A stretch of 24,751 nucleotides of DNA from an uncultured Actinomyces sp. (GTDB taxonomy: Bacteria; Actinomycetota; Actinomycetes; Actinomycetales; Actinomycetaceae). Numbering within the stretch: position 1 is the stretch's first letter; every line of letters starts with the position of its first letter. This document shows positions 6,569 through 16,394 of the stretch, one piece after another. Under the pieces are notes generated by a model. That model was not told the origin of the DNA. It worked only from the letters and a program-made list of their open reading frames with translations, and searched no databases. The stretch spans positions 1 through 24,751 of the forward strand of contig CALHZX010000011.1 in the NCBI GenBank assembly GCA_938040725.1. The letters run 5' to 3'. Position numbers and translations under genes: made by a program.

Positions 6569-7612
6569 GTGGTAGCAGTGCTGCTGGAGGGGCTGATTGT
6601 GAGCTGTCGTCGGATGCTAAGTGTTGAGGATCGCGCGGCGATTATGGTTGGGTTGCATGCTGGCTTGTCCCAGGTGCGTATCGCCCGCTCGATTGGGCGT
6701 AGCCCCTCGGTGGTGTGCCGTGAGATCGCCCGCCACCGGGGTCCTGGCGGCGTGTACCAGGCCCAGGACGCCGGGAGAGCGGCGCAGGTTGCCAGGCGCC
6801 GCCCCAAGAAGCAGCTCCTGGACCGCGATGAGGTTGGGCACCGCCGCGTGATTGCTGATGTGTCGCAGGGGCGCACGCCCCGCCAGATCAGCGCTCCGCC
6901 TAAGCATGGAGGCATGTGGCACAGTGACTCCTATGGACAACTCTCCCCACGCCCAAGGGCCACACGATCAGCTACGAGGCGATCGACACGTGGATCGACA
7001 CCCACCCCGACAAGATGCTGATCGAGCACGGCATATGCCTGCCCTCCAGGCGATGGATGCGCAACAAACCCCCTGCAGGCGGGCTCACACCACCCATTGT
7101 CGCCATGCGATTGATCGATGAACGCCCTGACAGTGCCAACCGGATGATCCCTGGCACCTGGGAAGAGGACCTCGTCATCGGAAAAGATGGGGCTAATGCG
7201 TGCGCGACCCTGGTCGAGCGCACCACCCGCTACCTGATCATCGTGGCCCTGCCTCTGGGACGCAGGGCCGACCAGGTCTTGACACGCTCACACACCGGAT
7301 CCAGGGTCTACCCGAGGGTGCGATGCGAACACTGACATGGGATCAGGGACGGGAAATGGCCCGCCACCAGCGCCGCACCCCAGGCACTGGCGTGGAGGTG
7401 TTATCGCTCATCCCTACAGCCCCTGGGAGAGAGGAACCAACGACAACACCAACGAACTAATCTGCCGATACCTGCCCACAGGAACCCCCATCACCAGCCA
7501 CCAACCCTACCTCGACGCCATCGCCGACGAGCCGGGCAACTGCCCCAGAGCAACCCTCGGCTACCGCACCCCCACAGAAGCATTCAACCAACTCATTGCT
7601 ACCACCCATTAA
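6569..7612 (+). pseudogene. IS30-family transposase, frameshifted
   Basis: The N-terminal frame encodes an IS30-type helix-turn-helix (LSVEDRAAIMVGLHAGLSQ, RIARSIGRSPSVVCREIARH). After a frame change near 6900 the sequence continues with YEAIDTWIDTHPDKML and the catalytic-core motif GTWEEDLVIGKDGANACATL, then VERTTRY. Further frame changes near 7285 and 7395 lead to HPYSPWERGTNDNTNEL and the family's C-terminal ending (LGYRTPTEAFNQLIATTH, stop 7610-7612). At least three frameshifts are needed to read the whole protein. Reconstructed it would be about 345 residues, slightly shorter than typical. Inactive. Confidence 0.85.
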
Positions 7613-7621
7613 CACAGCCGA
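7552..7621 (+). repeat. IS30 3' end, left copy of a 70-bp direct repeat
   Basis: This is the C-terminal coding end of the IS30 transposase plus nine bases. It matches 9332-9401 with four or five mismatches in 70 bases. The pair frames the nuclease-like gene at 7800-9235. Between this repeat and 7800 (about 180 bases) no convincing gene is seen. Confidence 0.85.
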
Positions 7622-7799
7622 CTTTGCAACCGCCCGGCTCATCTTCGACACCATGGGGTATATGGAGCGTTCGAGCTGTCCTACTAGCTCCGCGACCATC
7701 ATCCCCAACGCGACGGGATCAGGGGTGTACTAGCAGCTCGTGGCATGGATCGAGAGGGAGACTTCTGATGCTGGCAGTAAGAAGTAGATACTGGCCACC

Positions 7800-9235
7800 T
7801 CACAGATCGATTAACGCCAGAACCGCGCCGGAATCGGAGATGGCTAGGTTCCCAGCTTCGACTCCTTCTGCAGCTGGGCGTATTTCAGCAGCACGTACTG
7901 AGCGATATTCTGAGGTGATGCTCTTTACTCCTATGAAATCATGCTCAGTGAGAGCAGTTCTCACTTTTCCATCACTCCCGCGAAAACAGCTGCTGGACAA
8001 CCTGGGATCCTCAGCACGTAGCCTGTGGCGACCCCTACGCTTGTTTGCAGCGTCCTTTTGCTCTCAAGGACGTTTCTCGGTGCTCTCGGTATTGGAGTAC
8101 CATAGTCCAGGTGAAGATTCTCAAGCAGAGCGTAGTCGGAGGACCAGTGCGCTAAATTGAGCGCCGACTGGAGCTCCGTCAGTTGAGACAAGGGTTCTGA
8201 CTTCAGGTCCATTCCCAAAATAGTCTCCGAAGTTTCCGGATTCTCGTCGTGTAATGGACTAGAAATCTCTCGCCATTCCCCCGCCATTCCAAGCAGCTGA
8301 CGATAGTTTCCTTCTAAGCGCTCAGGGGTCTCGAAGAAAGGTATATCGGACTCTTCAAAGTTTCCAGGTGGATCAATTGCGTAAATACTCAGATCACCTA
8401 CGGGCGAGTAGGTGCACACGGCTAGGCCCTGCAGATTGTGACCATCTATCGTTGTTGCTGCTAATTGCTGGACAGCCTTCTTGAGCATATCCCCGTGGTG
8501 GTTCTTTGCCGCGGTTCCTTTGGATTCGAGTAGGAACAAGAGATCTCTCTCAGGCCTCGCCGGATCGCAGGCCCTGATCAGCCAGTCAGCCCTGAGCCTC
8601 GTAGCGGATCTGATCCCATGTTTTATGTTCGGATACTTATCTTTCACAACCAAATCAATATCAAAGAACCGGATGTTCGTCAGCCCTAAAGACTCACGTA
8701 GCCATTTCTCTGCAGCAATTAGGCTGAACCCCACGCCTAGCTCCTCAGAAACGATGCCCCTGCTGCGATATGCCACCATCTCAATAACGGCGCTGGTGAC
8801 GATTCGTCCAGTGCCATCATCCTCAAAAGCGTACATGTATTTGAGAATCGGAGCGTACCTGGCTAATGTCCCCAGCCGCGCCCCTGCGCTGGGAAATGTG
8901 TGCTCACCCAGCTTCAGAAGCATATCTGCAACATGGAAATGCCAAGCACCATCCAATTCAGGAACAGGCAGAATTTCCTTACCTAGCCCAGGCCGGCCTG
9001 AGCCAAATTTTCCGGAGATAAGTGCTTGCAAGCCAACATCGCTAATCGACTCTATCCGGCCACTTGGGAGGATCCCTCTCAAGGCCCAATCTGCGAGATT
9101 CAATCCCATCTCCCAATCATACCACCTGCGTAACGTTTTACGATGGGAGGCCGGCTTAAAACGCGCTTGCGTGAAGTGACACGGTTCCCAACTCCACCTC
9201 TTGACCTCTACCGATACCCTTTGACGCAAACCCAT
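7800..9235 (-). pseudogene. Putative PD-(D/E)XK nuclease-like protein with a late frameshift
   Basis: The frame from ATG 9235 gives 424 residues and stops at 7961. A second minus frame, ending at 7800, carries 58 plausible coding residues beginning SDGKVRTALTEHDFIGVKSI. Adding one base to the G run at 7977-7979 joins them into a 478-residue protein, so a single-base loss is likely. No well-known family was recognised. ADWLI (Asp217) followed by LLFLLESKG (Glu237-Ser-Lys239) and a Gln-containing helix (KKAVQQLAA) fits the D...E-x-K arrangement of PD-(D/E)XK nucleases. The N-terminal 200 residues contain Trp-rich and aromatic segments of unknown role. The start is uncertain: no strong ribosome binding site is visible. 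Placement next to restriction and Abi genes suggests defence. The frameshift could be a sequencing error, in which case the gene may be intact. Confidence 0.5.
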
Positions 9236-9255
9236 GCATTTTGAGAGTTCCCATC

Positions 9256-9270
9256 GCCAACAAAGTTGGC
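9256..9270. promoter_or_regulatory. Small inverted repeat before the nuclease-like gene
   Basis: GCCAAC-AAA-GTTGGC is a perfect 6-bp inverted repeat with a 3-base spacer, 21 bases upstream of the ATG at 9235. Its position fits an operator for the minus-strand gene, but short repeats of this size also occur by chance. Confidence 0.25.
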
Positions 9271-9331
9271 TACAGATGAACGGCTGCTCAATCCAAAATA
9301 GACACCAAATCTAGGCATTTACGCCGTGACT

Positions 9332-9401
9332 AACCCTAGGCTACCACACCCCCACAGAAGCATTCAACCAACTCATTGCTACCACCCATTGACACCGCCG
9401 A
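9332..9401 (+). repeat. IS30 3' end fragment, right copy of a 70-bp direct repeat
   Basis: An isolated fragment of IS30 transposase coding sequence ending in the same LIATTH-stop as 7552-7621, with no rest of an element beside it. It is plus-oriented like the left copy. The surrounding intergenic stretch 9236-9473 holds no gene apart from this fragment and the small inverted repeat at 9256. Confidence 0.85.
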
Positions 9402-9473
9402 GTGTGAACGAGTTTCGAGGGCAGCAATGCGCAGATTAGTAGCCGCTGGAATGGAAAACATTTAGCGACCATT

Positions 9474-11234
9474 TTAAGCCTGATCTTGGATGAGAAGAGC
9501 TTGCAGATCGGCAACCAGCTGCTTAGGTGCTGACTTAATTACCGCGTCAAAATCAAGGTGACGTTTTGAGAACTTATGACACAGATAGGCAAGAAAATGC
9601 TTGCCGACAACATAATCAAGTGAAACCCGAGTTTCTTCGGGCCACAGTTCGTCGTTCCTTGGCGATCCGCCAGAAGGATAGAAGCCTGAACTGTTGGCCG
9701 CTTCTCTTTTCTTAGCAAACTGCTGACGTGCTTGAAGTGTGAATCCCGCAAGAAAACTGCTGTAGTTGCGCCTGAGTCGCTCTGAATCACCTAGCGCTTG
9801 AGTTAAGTGCTCGAGGCTGCAGTAGTATCCTTCAATGTCAGAATACCGTGTTATGAAGTAATCAAATTTATCTACATTCTCGTCGAACTTCTGTTTCTTC
9901 CAAGCCTCAATCTCAGGATCAGTAAGGAAATCTCTGTCGCGATGGATGATAATCCGCATCTTTGAAGGAAATGCTTCTTTCAGTCGTGCAAACATTTTTC
10001 CAACGATTAGATTTCCAACACCATAGGATGGAATTATGGTGATATTTCTGCCTTTGTCATCAAGTGACATAATGGCCGTCTCGAGGTATTCGGTCTTCTC
10101 ATCCTCAGTCAGAATGATTGTCTGATCCTCATAGGGGTTGATAGAGTCAAGGCATCCGAGGTGCATAAGAAGGGGGATGAGCTCTTCCCTCTCGTATGTT
10201 TCAGATTTTCCATCGCGCATCCAAATGAGCTTGGTGTTTTCGGGTCTTGAGCTGATCAGGTGTTCACTGTGCGTTGTTGCAATGACTTGGCAGTTGTAGT
10301 TCTCTGCAATGTTCCTAAATGCATCTCCGAGAAGCTTTTGTCGTGACGGGTGTAGGTGAGCATCCGGCTCGTCCGCGAGCAATACTGCTGGCCTAAAGAG
10401 AATCACATATGAATATAGCTGTGTGATTTGAAGGAGACCGGTACCCCATAGTTCGACAGGCACATAATGGTCTTCGTCACCTATGGCTGCTTCGACAGTT
10501 ATATAAAAATCCTGTTCTTCGTCCGCACCAATATAAATAGAGATTTCTTCGCCAATCAGGTTTGATATCGCATTTTCGAGCTCATCTAGCTTATCGCGTT
10601 CAGCGATGAGGCGGAGGATATTTCTAAAGACTAGATTAGCCTCGCCTCCAGCAGCTCTTTGGAAGACTGAAGCATAACTCATATACTCTTCACGAAGGGG
10701 AATGCCAGAGAGGCCAGGTGTGTAGATCGAAAATAGTTTCCTGGGGTCCTGAATTCGATCGGCAAGACGTCCTTGCTTAGGTTCGCGGTCGACGCCAATA
10801 GAGTCGAAGTTTCGACCGCGATAGATTTCTACTCGGTATCTGCTGTCTTCGGTTGGATTGTCGGTCTGGCTTATAAATTCGACTACTGCTCGAAGTCCAT
10901 CTGCTTTGTTTTCGAGTAGCCTTCCGTGTCCGATGCTCTCAAATTCGGCTGCAGGTGAGTAGCGGAGACTTGACGTTGGGATCACCTGCTGCTGTCGTTT
11001 TCGACCAACCTGTGCGGCTGCCACAGCGGTGTGAATGGCTTGGATTGCAGAACTCTTTCCTGAATTGTTGCCTCCGACAATGTAAGTGACGGGTCCAATT
11101 TCTAGTTCAGCCTCTTTGATCCTCTTGAAGTTCGAAATCCTGACCTTAGTCAGCATGTGTTTAGTGCTGATCGTCCGCCTTTCAGAGCCGTCATCAACAT
11201 AGTCTTCGTCGTTGGTAACGTATGTTTCAGTCAT
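9474..11234 (-). CDS. OLD-family ATPase with TOPRIM nuclease domain
   Basis: This 586-residue protein combines a RecF/SMC-like ATPase with a TOPRIM nuclease fold, as in overcoming-lysogenization-defect (OLD) proteins, which are DNA nucleases often used against phage. The Walker A is GGNNSGKSS (54-62), preceded by the family's opening LTKVRISNFKRIKEAEL. A signature-like LWGTGLLQI lies at 262-270, Walker B LLADEPDAHLHPS at 285-297 (Asp288, Glu289), and the H-loop TTHSEHL at 320-326. TOPRIM residues follow: an acidic ILTEDEKTE (around Glu377), a Gly-rich PSYGVGN, and the D-x-D in IHRDRDF (Asp433, Asp435). The ATG at 11234 has AAGGAGAG upstream and lies two bases after the stop of the restriction enzyme, so translation is coupled. 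The pairing implies a joint role; this protein could act on DNA engaged by the partner. GC is clearly lower than in the partner gene, suggesting a different origin. Confidence 0.85.
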   Translation of the reverse strand: MTETYVTNDEDYVDDGSERRTISTKHMLTKVRISNFKRIKEAELEIGPVTYIVGGNNSGKSSAIQAIHTAVAAAQVGRKRQQQVIPTSSLRYSPAAEFESIGHGRLLENKADGLRAVVEFISQTDNPTEDSRYRVEIYRGRNFDSIGVDREPKQGRLADRIQDPRKLFSIYTPGLSGIPLREEYMSYASVFQRAAGGEANLVFRNILRLIAERDKLDELENAISNLIGEEISIYIGADEEQDFYITVEAAIGDEDHYVPVELWGTGLLQITQLYSYVILFRPAVLLADEPDAHLHPSRQKLLGDAFRNIAENYNCQVIATTHSEHLISSRPENTKLIWMRDGKSETYEREELIPLLMHLGCLDSINPYEDQTIILTEDEKTEYLETAIMSLDDKGRNITIIPSYGVGNLIVGKMFARLKEAFPSKMRIIIHRDRDFLTDPEIEAWKKQKFDENVDKFDYFITRYSDIEGYYCSLEHLTQALGDSERLRRNYSSFLAGFTLQARQQFAKKREAANSSGFYPSGGSPRNDELWPEETRVSLDYVVGKHFLAYLCHKFSKRHLDFDAVIKSAPKQLVADLQALLIQDQA

Positions 11235-11236
11235 GG

Positions 11237-14200
11237 TTACTCTCCTTCCGGAATCTCAAGGGCCGGCAGCGTCGCCAGGAGCTCCTGGGTTCGCATCGAG
11301 ACCGTCACCAGGCGCTTGATCAGTTCCACGACCGCGTCGGGGCGGCCCTGCTCGCGCAGGAAATCGTTCGGGTCGTTCACGATGCCCGACGCCTTGTCCG
11401 TCTTCACGTGGTAGCGGTCGATGATCCACTCCAGCGGGCTGCGGCCCGAAATCGAATAGCCCTGCGCCTCCGCTGGAATACCCGTCAGAGTCACGTAGTC
11501 GTTGTACTCCAAGCGTGTGACGTCCTTATCGCGGCGCCCCAGCTTCGGGAAACGCATCTTGCACTCGCCGATCCGGTAGCGCTCCCACGGGTCCGTGGGC
11601 GCGTGCAGGCTCGCCTCCTCCTGCACCGACGGGTACGGCTCCACCCGCTCGTAGTTCACGTGCAGGTCCGCCAGCTCACGGCCCACGCTAGCATACGTGT
11701 GGAAACCCGCCGCGCGCGGAATGTGCGGCAGCATCTTCTTCAAATTATCTTCGTAGCGCTCCCGATACTCCGGGTGATGCAGCAGCGCATACACGTAGAA
11801 GAAAATGTCCTCCTTCGTGATCCCCGCATCCCCGTAGTGCTCCCGGTACGAGGCCAGCGTCGCGTCCGTCACGTTATCGACGCGGCGATACCCGTCCAGG
11901 ATCGCCGGGATCTGGTCGCCGATCGGCCGCGAAAAATCCAGGGACGAGGCCGTTGCGGCCTCATCCGCCCGGCTCTCCGAGGAGGTCGCCAGGTCGGCGA
12001 ACAGATCGGGCTCGCTCCCGGAGGTGGGGGAGAGGGGTTCCCAGGTGTAGAGGGGGAATGTCTGCGTTGTTCCCATCGTGTGGAGATCTGGCAGAAGATC
12101 TGTCATGAGGGATGTCAGTTCTTTGCGTGAATCATCTTCGACAGCGATGGTGAGGTTGCGGTGGGAAGCCGTTGGCAAAAACTGGGGGAGCTGATAGATC
12201 ATGTCGTTCATCTCCCGAGCAAAGTAAACGCTCTGTGCACAGAACGGCCGGTAGATGCCAGAGCGGATTGAATCCGCGTTGAATTCGTGATGTTTGCGAG
12301 ATACGAGATCGCGGATGAGCTGACGGTTCCAGTTAATTTGCGTGGAATCTGTGTTGATAGCTTCTGCCGTAGTTCCAGCCTCGACCGCTGCATTGTAGTT
12401 GTCGATCATGCGGCGCATGTTTGATTCGACCGCTTCTTGGGAGAAGTTGTAGCACCACGCGTCGCGGTTCGTTTTGAGGCCGTTTGAATACTGATGGAAG
12501 ATCGCAGGTGTTGCTTCCTTACCCTTGAGCGACTTGTTACCGATCTCCTGGAAGGTCATGAAGCGCTCGTCGCGAGAGCTGATCCAGTCGCCATGTTGGT
12601 TCGGCGTGACGGAACGGAATGCGTCCGCCCCACTGATCCCTTCGATCGATCCGTAGGCGGTTATCTGATCGAGCTTCTCCTGGCGGGTCGCGTAGTCCTC
12701 CGCCTCCGCGTAGAAGACCTCGGCGGTGCTGGAGTGGGAGGGGTCCTTGACGAGGACGGTGATAGCAACGCCGGTGCGAGACCCTTCCTCGAACACGTTT
12801 CCGCCCTCACGGCGTCGGCGCTCACCGGATGTTCGCGCGTTCCCCTTCAGGTCGTAGATGAAGATCTGGGAGAACTCCTCCTGCAGCGACAGTCGGACGC
12901 CATCCGCAGAGTTGCCATCCACGAAGGAGCTGTTGGAGATGAAGGCGATGACGCCGCGTTCACCGATGCGGTCCGATGCCCAACGAAGCGCGCGGAAGTA
13001 GGAGTCGTAGAGGCTGTTCTTGTTGACGCCCGATGATTGATCCGCATAGGTGGCCGCGATACGTGCGTCCAGGCGAGGGTACGCCAGGTTCTGGTTGTCG
13101 TCGTTTGCGCTGTTCTGACCCGACGAGTACGGCGGATTCATGACGATCACCGTGATCGTGGAATCCTTCTCCGCCTTCGCGCGCTCGTTGTTCGCGGCCA
13201 GGCCCTCGAAATCCTCGGTGATCGTGCCGTCGCCCTCGTGCAGCTGGAAGGTGTCCGTCAGCGTCATGCCCGGGAACTCGACGTACCCCTCGTCCACACC
13301 CTGCTCGGCTCGCACCTGGTGGTAGACCTGCTCGATGTTGATCGATGCGATGTAGTAGGAGAGCAACACGAACTCGTTCGCGAAGATCTCGTTCTTGTAC
13401 TTGTGTTCCAGGGCCTCGGGCGGAATGACGCCGAGTTGGAGCAGGCGCGCCACGAAGGTGCCGGTCCCGGCGAAGGGCTCGATGATAGCCACGCCCGGAT
13501 CCCCCAGGCTCTGCCCAAACGCCGTGCGCATCGCATCATCCGCGCTGCGGATGATGAAGTCGACGACCTCGACGGGCGTGAAGACGATGCCCAGGCGCTC
13601 GCTCATGCGCGGGAACGCCTGCGAGAAGAAGCGATCGTAGAGCGTGCGCATGATCTCCTGCTTGCCCGCCAGGGTGTGCACGGCCTCGATGCGCTCGACC
13701 ATCGCCCGATAGAAGGAATCCAGCTCGCGGCGCTCGTTTTCGAACATCGAGTGCGACGCCAGCATCTCCACGATTGTGTTCATCGCTCGGCTCACCGGGT
13801 TCTGCTTCGAGAACGAATGATCCGGGAACATCGCGTCAAAGAGAGGAGCTGTCAGGATGTGCTGGGCCAGCATCTCCACCGCGGACTCGTTGTCCACGGC
13901 CGGGTTCAGCGTTGCGCGCAGCGCGTTCACGAACTCCTGGAACGCGTCCTGGCGCTCCGGATCCTCCAGCAGACGATCGATGAGGTGAATGTAGCGGTCC
14001 GCGACCGTCGCGATGTCCTTGGACCAATCCTCCCAGTACAGGGACGAGCCCACCTTCTTCACGATCCGGCCGAACACCGACTCCTTCCAATCCGAGGGCA
14101 GCAGCGTCAGCTGACCCTGGATCCCCTGGGCCACCCCGTCCGCGCCCGACCCCGAGGACCCGGCCCCGGCCTCGTCCCCATCGGACGCACTGCCGATGAG

Positions 14201-16381
14201 TGGATCGTCCTGTTTCTTCGCCTTCTCGAGGGAGACCTGCTCGACGATGATGTTCTCCGGCCCCTGGCCGTTGAGCTCCATGGAGTTGATCGCGGCGTCC
14301 AGGCGCTCGTCGTGGGCGCGCAGGGCCTTGAGGACCTGCCAGACGACCTGGAAGCGCTTGTTGTCATCCAGCGCGCGCTCCGGAGCCATGCCCGCCGGCA
14401 CGGCCACGGGCAGGATGATGTAGCCGAAATCCTTACCCTCCGCGCGGCGCATCACGCGGCCCACCGCCTGAATGACGTCCACCTGCGACTTGCGCGGCGA
14501 CAGGAAGAGCACCGCGTCCAGCGTGGGCACGTCCACGCCCTCGCTCAGGCAGCGCGCGTTCGTCAGGATGCGGCACACCGGGACCTCGTCCGTGCCCGCG
14601 CCCTCGGTCAGCCAGTCCATCTCGCGCGCACGCACTGCCGCGTTCATCGTGCCGTCCACGTGGCGGCACTCGACCTGCAGGTTATCCGACGCGTCGTCGT
14701 TGCTCAGGTCGCTCAGGCCAAAGGGACCGTTCACCAGGTCAGGGAACTGCGTTGCCACCGCCTTCGATGCCTTGATGTCCTTGCAGAAGGCTACTGCGCG
14801 GCGCATCGGTGCGCGGTCATCACCGTAATCCACGTCCGAGCCGTGATTCTTGCGCTTGGCAAGGGCATTCCAGCAGCCTGTTAGTCTTGCCGCAGTATCG
14901 AGAGGCAGCTCGCCGCCCATCTCCGCGATCGCCTGATAGTGCTGCGACACCTCCTCCTCGCTGACCGTCAGGATGATGACCTTGTAGTCCGTCAGCAGGT
15001 TCTCCTTCACCGCCTGGCCAAAGCCCAGACGGAAGAACACCGGACCGTAGGTCTCCTGATCGTCCATCGAGGTCAGGATCGCGTCCTTCTCCGACGCCCT
15101 ATTCTTCGCGTTCTCCGCGAAAATACGCGGCGTCGCCGTCATGTACAAGGTCTTCGCGCGGTGGATGAACTCGTTGCTGTGGATCTTCGTGAACGCGCTC
15201 TCGTCCTCGCCCGTCAGCGTCGCACCCGTCGTGCGGTGGGCCTCGTCGCAGATGATCAGGTCGAAATCGCGCCACTCGTCACCCGCGATCTCCTGCGCGC
15301 GGTGAATGACCTCGATCGACTGATAGGTCGCAAAGACGACCTGCAGGCCCTCCGTCGCGTTATTCGCGTTGAGGGAGTCCGCGAGGCGCTGGCCGTCCGT
15401 CGTCGCCGGAATCGGCAGGTCCACCGCCGACTCCTCGGCCGTGTCGTTACGCGCCGACGAGGACACCTTCGTATCCGAACACACCGCCCACGCCGTGAAC
15501 GCGCCGTCGGCCTCGGCCGCCCAATCGTCGAGTGTCTGCTTGAGAAGCGCGAGCGAGGGGACCGCGAACAAGATCCGGGCGGTGCCGCCCTCCTTCTCCA
15601 CGAACTCGCGGGCGATCGTGAGGGCCGTAAACGTCTTACCCGTACCGCACGCCATGACCATCGTGCCGCGGTCGTGCCCCTCGAAGCCCGCCATCACCGC
15701 GCTGCGCGCACGTACCTGATGGTCGCGCGGAACCTTGCGCTCGCGGGTCTTCGGCGCCTGCTTCGACCCCAGCGAATACGTGCGCCAATCGATGTCCGAA
15801 TCGCGCAGATCCGCCAACGTGATGCGAGAAACCGGGATCTGCTGGCCCTCGATCGCATCCTGCGCATTCTTTCCCCACGGCGCGCCCGACGTGTCCACGA
15901 CGATGCGGCGGCCGAAAGGTTCCTTGCCCGACGCCGACAGGAACGAATCGATGTCTGCCTTCTGAATGCGGTGACCCAGCGCGTAGAACTTGCACTGAAT
16001 CGCGACAGGGCCCGCGTTCGGGTCGACCGGGATCGCCACCAGGTCAATGCCAGTGTCGCCCGTGCGGCGCTCCGGCCACTCGCCCCACAGGTAGATCTCT
16101 TTGAACTGGTGCGCGAAACGCGCGTCGTGGAGCAGGAACTGGCGCGTCAGTTCCTCGAACAACGTGCCCTTCTCGCGCTCGCTCTTCGCGCGCGCACGAT
16201 ACTCATCCAGCAGGGCGTCGAGTGCGGACTTCGAGGAGGCGGTTGGTAAAGCGTTCGACGAGGTGATTGCCGAGCGGGGGGTGGCATCATCTGACAAATG
16301 TTCCCGAGCGTGGTGGGTGTCGGTGGAATCCGCTTCCATGCCGGGCAGAGCCATGAAGTCGTCGTCGCGCGCAGCAGTCAT
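11237..16381 (-). CDS. Type ISP-like single-chain restriction-modification enzyme
   Basis: A 1714-residue fusion of nuclease, helicase and methyltransferase, matching Type ISP enzymes such as LlaGI and LlaBIII. These methylate one adenine strand and cleave unmethylated DNA after ATP-driven translocation. Domains in order: an Mrr-like PD-(D/E)XK nuclease (Asp113 in TGIDLVAI, QCK at 129-131); an SF2 helicase with Walker A ACGTGKT (244-250), DEAH (379-382) and motif VI QAVGRVMRR (about 640); a helical coupler; an N6-adenine methyltransferase with PFAGTGTF (about 969-976) and the catalytic NPPY (1082-1085); and a C-terminal target-recognition region from about 1230. The sequence is full length, without interruption. 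The start is ATG 16381; a GTG at 16414 would add 11 residues, and neither has a good ribosome binding site. The central and C-terminal part around 12050-12550 is AT-richer than the rest, consistent with exchange of the recognition domain. Confidence 0.9.
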   Translation of the reverse strand: MTAARDDDFMALPGMEADSTDTHHAREHLSDDATPRSAITSSNALPTASSKSALDALLDEYRARAKSEREKGTLFEELTRQFLLHDARFAHQFKEIYLWGEWPERRTGDTGIDLVAIPVDPNAGPVAIQCKFYALGHRIQKADIDSFLSASGKEPFGRRIVVDTSGAPWGKNAQDAIEGQQIPVSRITLADLRDSDIDWRTYSLGSKQAPKTRERKVPRDHQVRARSAVMAGFEGHDRGTMVMACGTGKTFTALTIAREFVEKEGGTARILFAVPSLALLKQTLDDWAAEADGAFTAWAVCSDTKVSSSARNDTAEESAVDLPIPATTDGQRLADSLNANNATEGLQVVFATYQSIEVIHRAQEIAGDEWRDFDLIICDEAHRTTGATLTGEDESAFTKIHSNEFIHRAKTLYMTATPRIFAENAKNRASEKDAILTSMDDQETYGPVFFRLGFGQAVKENLLTDYKVIILTVSEEEVSQHYQAIAEMGGELPLDTAARLTGCWNALAKRKNHGSDVDYGDDRAPMRRAVAFCKDIKASKAVATQFPDLVNGPFGLSDLSNDDASDNLQVECRHVDGTMNAAVRAREMDWLTEGAGTDEVPVCRILTNARCLSEGVDVPTLDAVLFLSPRKSQVDVIQAVGRVMRRAEGKDFGYIILPVAVPAGMAPERALDDNKRFQVVWQVLKALRAHDERLDAAINSMELNGQGPENIIVEQVSLEKAKKQDDPLIGSASDGDEAGAGSSGSGADGVAQGIQGQLTLLPSDWKESVFGRIVKKVGSSLYWEDWSKDIATVADRYIHLIDRLLEDPERQDAFQEFVNALRATLNPAVDNESAVEMLAQHILTAPLFDAMFPDHSFSKQNPVSRAMNTIVEMLASHSMFENERRELDSFYRAMVERIEAVHTLAGKQEIMRTLYDRFFSQAFPRMSERLGIVFTPVEVVDFIIRSADDAMRTAFGQSLGDPGVAIIEPFAGTGTFVARLLQLGVIPPEALEHKYKNEIFANEFVLLSYYIASINIEQVYHQVRAEQGVDEGYVEFPGMTLTDTFQLHEGDGTITEDFEGLAANNERAKAEKDSTITVIVMNPPYSSGQNSANDDNQNLAYPRLDARIAATYADQSSGVNKNSLYDSYFRALRWASDRIGERGVIAFISNSSFVDGNSADGVRLSLQEEFSQIFIYDLKGNARTSGERRRREGGNVFEEGSRTGVAITVLVKDPSHSSTAEVFYAEAEDYATRQEKLDQITAYGSIEGISGADAFRSVTPNQHGDWISSRDERFMTFQEIGNKSLKGKEATPAIFHQYSNGLKTNRDAWCYNFSQEAVESNMRRMIDNYNAAVEAGTTAEAINTDSTQINWNRQLIRDLVSRKHHEFNADSIRSGIYRPFCAQSVYFAREMNDMIYQLPQFLPTASHRNLTIAVEDDSRKELTSLMTDLLPDLHTMGTTQTFPLYTWEPLSPTSGSEPDLFADLATSSESRADEAATASSLDFSRPIGDQIPAILDGYRRVDNVTDATLASYREHYGDAGITKEDIFFYVYALLHHPEYRERYEDNLKKMLPHIPRAAGFHTYASVGRELADLHVNYERVEPYPSVQEEASLHAPTDPWERYRIGECKMRFPKLGRRDKDVTRLEYNDYVTLTGIPAEAQGYSISGRSPLEWIIDRYHVKTDKASGIVNDPNDFLREQGRPDAVVELIKRLVTVSMRTQELLATLPALEIPEGE

Positions 16382-16388
16382 GCGACCA

Positions 16389-16394
16389 AGAATA
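16389..16394 (-). promoter_or_regulatory. Possible -10 element for a leaderless Type ISP message
   Basis: On the minus strand TATTCT lies exactly 7 bases before the ATG at 16381. That is the spacing expected if transcription starts at the A of the start codon, a leaderless arrangement common in actinobacteria. It would explain the missing ribosome binding site. No clear -35 was found. Confidence 0.3.

Larger units (their letters stand above)
6553..7635 (+). mobile_element. Decayed IS30-family insertion sequence
   Basis: The boundaries are approximate. The left end is placed at GGGTGTAGCAA (6553 onward) and the right end at TTGCAACCGCCC (to 7635), which pair as weak terminal inverted repeats around GCAA. 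The 1.08-kb length is normal for IS30. The transposase is frameshifted, so the element is dead. Its 3' 70 bases are duplicated at 9332-9401. Confidence 0.6.

Noticed and set aside
7624..8160. A 178-codon plus-strand frame after the IS30 element
   Set aside because: It is antisense to the nuclease-like gene and its frameshifted tail, lacks a ribosome binding site and has no recognisable motif.
13037..14884. A 615-codon open frame on the plus strand
   Set aside because: It is antisense to the Type ISP enzyme, is Arg/Val/Leu-rich in the way GC-rich shadows are, and shows no domain. The minus frame has all expected motifs.
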